DNA from: Syntrophomonadaceae bacterium
GTDB taxonomy: Bacteria; Bacillota; Dethiobacteria; DTU022
Length of the DNA stretch: 19,320 bases
Direction of reading: 5' to 3'
NCBI GenBank assembly: GCA_007130585.1
Contig: SLSE01000053.1
Location: forward strand, 1-19,320
A program made the position numbers and the translations under genes. This document shows positions 16,609 through 19,320 of the stretch, piece after piece. Position 1 is the stretch's first letter, and every line of letters starts with the position of its first letter. Below the pieces are notes generated by a model. It had not been told where the DNA came from and did not search any database. It was given only the letters and a program-made list of their open reading frames with translations.

Positions 16609-16649
16609 TATGTAAACTCTATTATAACTTTACATACCTGACATTTCAA
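16609..16649 (-). promoter_or_regulatory. Promoter of GGT-like gene 1 with inverted repeat over the -10
   Basis: TTGAAA (16644-16649) and a perfect TATAAT (16621-16626) are spaced by exactly 17 bases on the minus strand. An 8-bp perfect inverted repeat, TATGTAAA/TTTACATA (16629-16636 and 16609-16616, 12-base spacer), brackets the -10 box, the expected place for a repressor. Confidence 0.75.
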
Positions 16650-16730
16650 TAGTGCTTAATATAAATATTAGGTTATTGTCCTATAACCGCCGACCCCTGA
16701 TTATAACTGCCTGCCTGCAGAGTACAGGAA

Positions 16731-16757
16731 CCTGCCGCAGGGGAACCCTGCGGCAGG
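16731..16757 (-). terminator. 12-bp perfect hairpin after GGT-like gene 2
   Basis: CCTGCCGCAGGG (16731-16742) and CCCTGCGGCAGG (16746-16757) form a perfect stem with a 3-base loop, 27 bases after the stop codon. The minus-strand tail (TTCCTGTACTC) is poor in T, so it may stop transcription weakly or stabilise the mRNA end. Confidence 0.55.
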
Positions 16758-16784
16758 AAGCAAACCGGGAGCAACCGGTAAAGG

Positions 16785-18581
16785 TTACTGCTCTTCAACC
16801 GGGATAACAATGCCGTAAGAGGTATCAAGACCGGGATCTTCGCCAACCTGGGCCTGATCACCGCCCTCTTCAACAATCAGAATATGGGCACTGCCAAAAA
16901 TACCACCTATTCCAATGCTGTGTCCCAGGGCGCTGAGTCCTTCCCGGGCGGCAGACGGAAAATTTTCCTGTACCTGCAGGGTATTGTCGACCTGGTAAGG
17001 ATACGTTCCCGCAGGCTTTGCCGTCGTATAAAAGCGCGGCCTGTCTGCTGCCTCCTGGGCGCTGAGTCCAAATTCCACTATATTTATGAACTGCTGGAGC
17101 TGGCCCTGCGGCTGGGTATCCGCCCCGGTATTCCCACCCAGTATATATGGCTTGCCATCTCTTAATACAAGGTAGGGATTGGAGGTATGGCGGACCTTGT
17201 AACCCGGTGTAAGCTGGTTGGGAGTCCCTTCTTCTGTAGAGCTCATGCGCATGCGGTTGTTAATGTGGATGCCGGTATCGCCTATGACCAGAAACTGGAA
17301 GCCCAGGCTGGTGGTAACGGCAGCTGCATTACCGCTGCTGTCAACTATATGATAGGTGGATGTGCCGCCCAGTTCATTTTCGACCGCCAGTCCGGCCTCT
17401 ATCGGCCAGGTCATGGCGGATTCCCGGTCGATTCTCTGTCTCTGCTGTTCGGCATATTGATCGGATAACAGTTCTTCTAAGGGAATATCCACCCGGGCAG
17501 GATCCCCGATATAATGGTGCCTGTCAGCGAAGGCCAGCTTGAGCGCCTCCACCTGCAGATGTATTGCTTCGGGGTCGTCAGGCCCCAGGCCGGAAAAATC
17601 GAATCCCTTTAGGATGTTCAGGGCAAGCAGCTGGGTTATTCCCTGGCTGTTGGGGGGATTTTGAAAAACCTCCAGCCCGCCGTCATAGTTGATCGAAATG
17701 GGATCTACAATTTCCGCTTCAAAATTATGAAAGTCTTCCAGGGTAAGGTAACCGCCGTAGGCATCAGAGTATTCTACAATTGCATCGGCATAAGGCCCGC
17801 GGTAAAAATGATCCCTGACTTCCCTTATGGCCTGGCTTCTACCCTGCTCCAGGGCGTCTTCATAAACTTCTGCCAGGTCTTCAAAAGTGTCTGCCAGGTC
17901 ATACTGGTATACAATATCGCCGGTTTGGACCAGGCTGCCTTCGGGCATATATATAGCAGCAGTATAACTGCTTCCGGCAATTAATGAGGATTGTGCGTTC
18001 AGGTAGCCGGACATGGAAGTTCCCACCGGATATCCTTCCCGCCCTATCCTGATCGCCGGCTCAAGGAGCTCGCCAAGCTCCATAACCCCGTATTCTTCCA
18101 GCCAGAGCATCCAGCCGTCCCAGGCCCCGGGAACAACTGCCTGGTGAATCCCGTTCGAGCCGCCCCGGGCATCGTAATCTTCTATGGTAGCATTGCTTCC
18201 GATTGGCCCAACACCGTCAAGGCTTGTAATTTCGTTATTTTCAGCATCGTAATACAGTGCCCAGGTTCCGCCGCCGAGCGCGCTGGAAAAGTAAGGCTCG
18301 ACGACGGTCAAAACAGCGGCGACAGTAATCGCTGCATCGGCTGCCGTTCCCCCGGCAGCAAGGATTTCAGCTCCCGCTTCGGTGGCCAGCCGGTGGGCTG
18401 AAACCACCGCTTCCACGTGCTGCACCCTAATTTCGGGCTCTTCAGTTTCTTCCTGTTCAGGAGCCTCTTCAGGCTCTGCAACTTCTGCAGGCTCTTCAGC
18501 AACAGTCTCACATCCTGCTGCAAGCAGCAGTATCAAGGCCAAAATCAAAATAACCGCGCCAGCACTTTTGGCACTAATCAT
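16785..18581 (-). CDS. GGT-superfamily Ntn hydrolase 2, lipoprotein
   Basis: A 598-residue paralogue of the next gene, similar along its whole length. Residues 8-23 are a lipoprotein signal ending LLAAGC, with C24 as the lipidated residue; residues 25-52 are an unusually acidic Glu/Ala/Pro linker. Family motifs: ATEAGAEILAAGGTAADAA (66-84), LGGGTW (102-107), NPPNSQGITQ (308-317) and nucleophile T407 in GGTSTYHIVD. As in the paralogue, the canonical gamma-glutamyl contacts are changed (V124 in LDGVGP, R445 in NNRMRM, H465-T466 in RHTSNP). It should mature by self-cleavage into two chains on the outer membrane face. AAGGAGG lies nine bases before the ATG. It has its own extended -10 promoter, divergent from the small ABM-like gene. 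Confidence 0.9.
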   Translation of the reverse strand: MISAKSAGAVILILALILLLAAGCETVAEEPAEVAEPEEAPEQEETEEPEIRVQHVEAVVSAHRLATEAGAEILAAGGTAADAAITVAAVLTVVEPYFSSALGGGTWALYYDAENNEITSLDGVGPIGSNATIEDYDARGGSNGIHQAVVPGAWDGWMLWLEEYGVMELGELLEPAIRIGREGYPVGTSMSGYLNAQSSLIAGSSYTAAIYMPEGSLVQTGDIVYQYDLADTFEDLAEVYEDALEQGRSQAIREVRDHFYRGPYADAIVEYSDAYGGYLTLEDFHNFEAEIVDPISINYDGGLEVFQNPPNSQGITQLLALNILKGFDFSGLGPDDPEAIHLQVEALKLAFADRHHYIGDPARVDIPLEELLSDQYAEQQRQRIDRESAMTWPIEAGLAVENELGGTSTYHIVDSSGNAAAVTTSLGFQFLVIGDTGIHINNRMRMSSTEEGTPNQLTPGYKVRHTSNPYLVLRDGKPYILGGNTGADTQPQGQLQQFINIVEFGLSAQEAADRPRFYTTAKPAGTYPYQVDNTLQVQENFPSAAREGLSALGHSIGIGGIFGSAHILIVEEGGDQAQVGEDPGLDTSYGIVIPVEEQ

Positions 18582-18695
18582 CTTGTTGTGCCTCCTTCAG
18601 TTTTCAGGATATAAGCAGCGCATGCCCGGGTTTTTGTCTTCACAGCGAAGTTGGGTGCAGCAATTGGTCTTAGTCACATACAGGCTGATAAATAA

Positions 18696-18725
18696 ATTAT
18701 ATCAAAAATTCGGCCTTGCTATCAA
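18696..18725 (-). promoter_or_regulatory. Promoter of GGT-like gene 2
   Basis: TTGATA (18720-18725) and TGATATAAT, a perfect extended -10 (TATAAT at 18696-18701), are spaced by 18 bases on the minus strand. The predicted leader is about 108 bases. Confidence 0.7.
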
Positions 18726-18755
18726 ATTTCGCGTCATTGTGACATCTAGTTTGAT
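18721..18755. promoter_or_regulatory. Symmetric element between divergent promoters
   Basis: ATCAAA (18721-18726) and TTTGAT (18750-18755) are inverted copies that overlap the two -35 boxes. Inside is GTCA-TTG-TGAC (18733-18743). Both dyads share the same centre, 18738, which is also the midpoint of the two -35 boxes. A shared regulator site is possible. Confidence 0.45.
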
Positions 18756-18779
18756 CGCGCACAATATTTGCAATATAAT
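18751..18779 (+). promoter_or_regulatory. Promoter of the ABM-like gene
   Basis: TTGATC (18751-18756) and a perfect TATAAT (18774-18779) are spaced by 17 bases; the start point would be about 25 bases before the ATG, leaving room for the AAAGGAGG ribosome site. Confidence 0.75.
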
Positions 18780-18812
18780 AAAAGTAAATATAGCAAAAGG
18801 AGGAATAAGTTT

Positions 18813-19088
18813 ATGCATGCCAGAGTTATTACCTTTCCAGGCAATCACGTGAAAGAGGTTGTTGAGTTTCTTAAAAATGTTGATAAGAAAGATTTTGAAG
18901 ATGTAAAGGGGCACTTTGTGCTGGCCGATCCCAACAACGAGAAGACGATGACTGTAACCCTGTGGGAATCGAGGGATACCCTGGACGCCACCATGCCTGC
19001 GGCAGAAAAAGTAGCCAAGGAAATCGCCAAAGATATTACAGGAATGCCGCCTAAAATAGAAGTTTATGAAGTAGCAGATCAATCCTGA
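18813..19088 (+). CDS. Small ABM-like (dimeric alpha/beta-barrel) protein
   Basis: A 91-residue protein starting MHARVITFPGNHVKEVVEFL. The ATG at 18813 lies nine bases after AAAGGAGG; an upstream in-frame ATG at 18768 lies within the promoter. The pattern of a first strand, an amphipathic helix, a strand with GHFVLADPNNEKTMTVTLWE and then a helix starting SRDTLDATMPAAEKVAKEI is typical of antibiotic-biosynthesis-monooxygenase-like small barrels, which act as dimers. Many such proteins have no known reaction and some bind heme or quinoid compounds. No catalytic residue can be singled out. It is divergent from GGT-like gene 2 and shares the symmetric promoter region with it. Confidence 0.75.
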   Translation: MHARVITFPGNHVKEVVEFLKNVDKKDFEDVKGHFVLADPNNEKTMTVTLWESRDTLDATMPAAEKVAKEIAKDITGMPPKIEVYEVADQS

Positions 19089-19191
19089 TCACCACTATAC
19101 CCAAATACACCCACAGCTTGAAAACAAACCTGCACTGACAGGTAAAAATATCAATAAGACTTACTCTCTCTGTAGCAGTCGACAACAGGGC

Positions 19192-19236
19192 TGCAAAGCT
19201 TTTTGCATTTCAATCCTGGCCGCAAAAAGAGCGGCC
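19192..19236. repeat. Two hairpins downstream of the ABM-like gene
   Basis: TGCAAA/TTTGCA (19192-19207, 4-base loop) and GGCCGC/GCGGCC (19218-19236, 7-base loop AAAAAGA) lie about 100 bases after the stop codon. No reading frame worth naming is seen in 19089-19320. Confidence 0.5.
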
Positions 19237-19262
19237 CGCTTATGTCGGATTAAGCCAAAAGG

Positions 19263-19305
19263 ACGGGGTCCCTGCTGCCTGCAACGTCGGCAGACCGGAC
19301 CCCGT
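19263..19305. terminator. GC-rich hairpin, possible bidirectional terminator
   Basis: ACGGGGTCC (19263-19271) pairs with GGACCCCGT (19297-19305), with an inner CTGCC/GGCAG possibility. The plus-strand tail is TCATCCTGTCTTT; the minus-strand tail is CCTTTTGG. It could end transcripts from the ABM-like gene or from a gene beyond the right edge. Confidence 0.5.
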
Positions 19306-19320
19306 TCATCCTGTCTTTAA

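Larger units (their letters stand above)
16446..16784 (-). other. 339-base region between the tandem GGT-like genes
   Basis: No gene is seen here. From right to left it holds the hairpin after GGT-like gene 2 (16731-16757), the promoter and inverted repeat of GGT-like gene 1 (16609-16649), a perfect dyad (16575-16588) and a composite leader hairpin (16484-16539). The predicted leader of gene 1 is about 170 bases long. Confidence 0.7.

Noticed and set aside
17991..18401. Plus-strand 136-codon open frame
   Set aside because: It is antisense to GGT-like gene 2 and shows no protein-like pattern or start signal.
14637..18581. Tandem GGT-like genes as a recent duplication or assembly repeat
   Set aside because: The two differ throughout at DNA and protein level, have different signal types and separate promoters and terminators, so they are diverged paralogues.
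18768..18812. Upstream in-frame ATG of the ABM-like gene
   Set aside because: It lies within the promoter spacer and just before the -10 box, so it would not be in the transcript.
18702..19082. Minus-strand 126-codon open frame opposite the ABM-like gene
   Set aside because: The plus-strand gene has a promoter, strong ribosome site and a family-like product; the opposite frame is its shadow and covers the promoter.

Overview
The window looks like chromosomal DNA of a low-to-mid GC Gram-positive anaerobe (Firmicutes, Clostridia-like). This is inferred from strong AGGAGG-type ribosome sites, several TTG starts, sigma-A-type promoters, lipoproteins with acidic linkers, a LiaR/LiaS-type two-component system, a VanZ-like protein and an old-yellow-enzyme reductase. 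The species cannot be named from this sequence. No rRNA, tRNA, CRISPR array, insertion sequence or prophage gene was seen.

Layout. 1-150: 5' end of a GH15 (glucoamylase/trehalase-like) gene leaving the window on the left. 369-3073 (minus): an envelope-stress-type cassette made of a histidine kinase, a response regulator, a LiaF-like membrane protein and a 44-residue membrane micropeptide; an array of GGTCA/TGACC half-sites lies just upstream of the LiaF-like gene. 3176-7238 (minus): a two-helix K+ channel, a membrane-anchored penicillin-acylase-family Ntn hydrolase, a LUD-domain protein and a small four-helix membrane protein. 7526-9083 (plus): an alpha/beta hydrolase and a lipoprotein cupredoxin with a complete type-1 copper site. 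9311-11895 (minus): an M19 dipeptidase, a Phd/RelE toxin-antitoxin pair and a spermidine-synthase-like protein. 12140-13849 (plus): a VanZ-family protein and an OYE-family flavin reductase. 13915-18581 (minus): an unknown anchored protein and two tandem gamma-glutamyltransferase-superfamily genes, each with its own promoter. 18813-19088 (plus): a small ABM-like barrel protein divergent from the second of these. The right edge (19089-19320) is non-coding and rich in hairpins.

How it fits together. Three exported Ntn hydrolases (one S45 acylase, two GGT-like) and an M19 dipeptidase lie within 15 kb, which suggests a theme of amide or peptide breakdown at the cell surface. Both GGT-like proteins keep the autoprocessing Thr but appear to lack the residues that classical GGT uses to hold the gamma-glutamyl group, so their substrate is probably not an ordinary gamma-glutamyl peptide. 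The most testable regulatory signals are the half-site array at 1172-1216, the 8-bp inverted repeat around the -10 box of the first GGT-like gene, and the symmetric divergent promoter at 18696-18779. All protein assignments are by eye from motifs; no database search was run.
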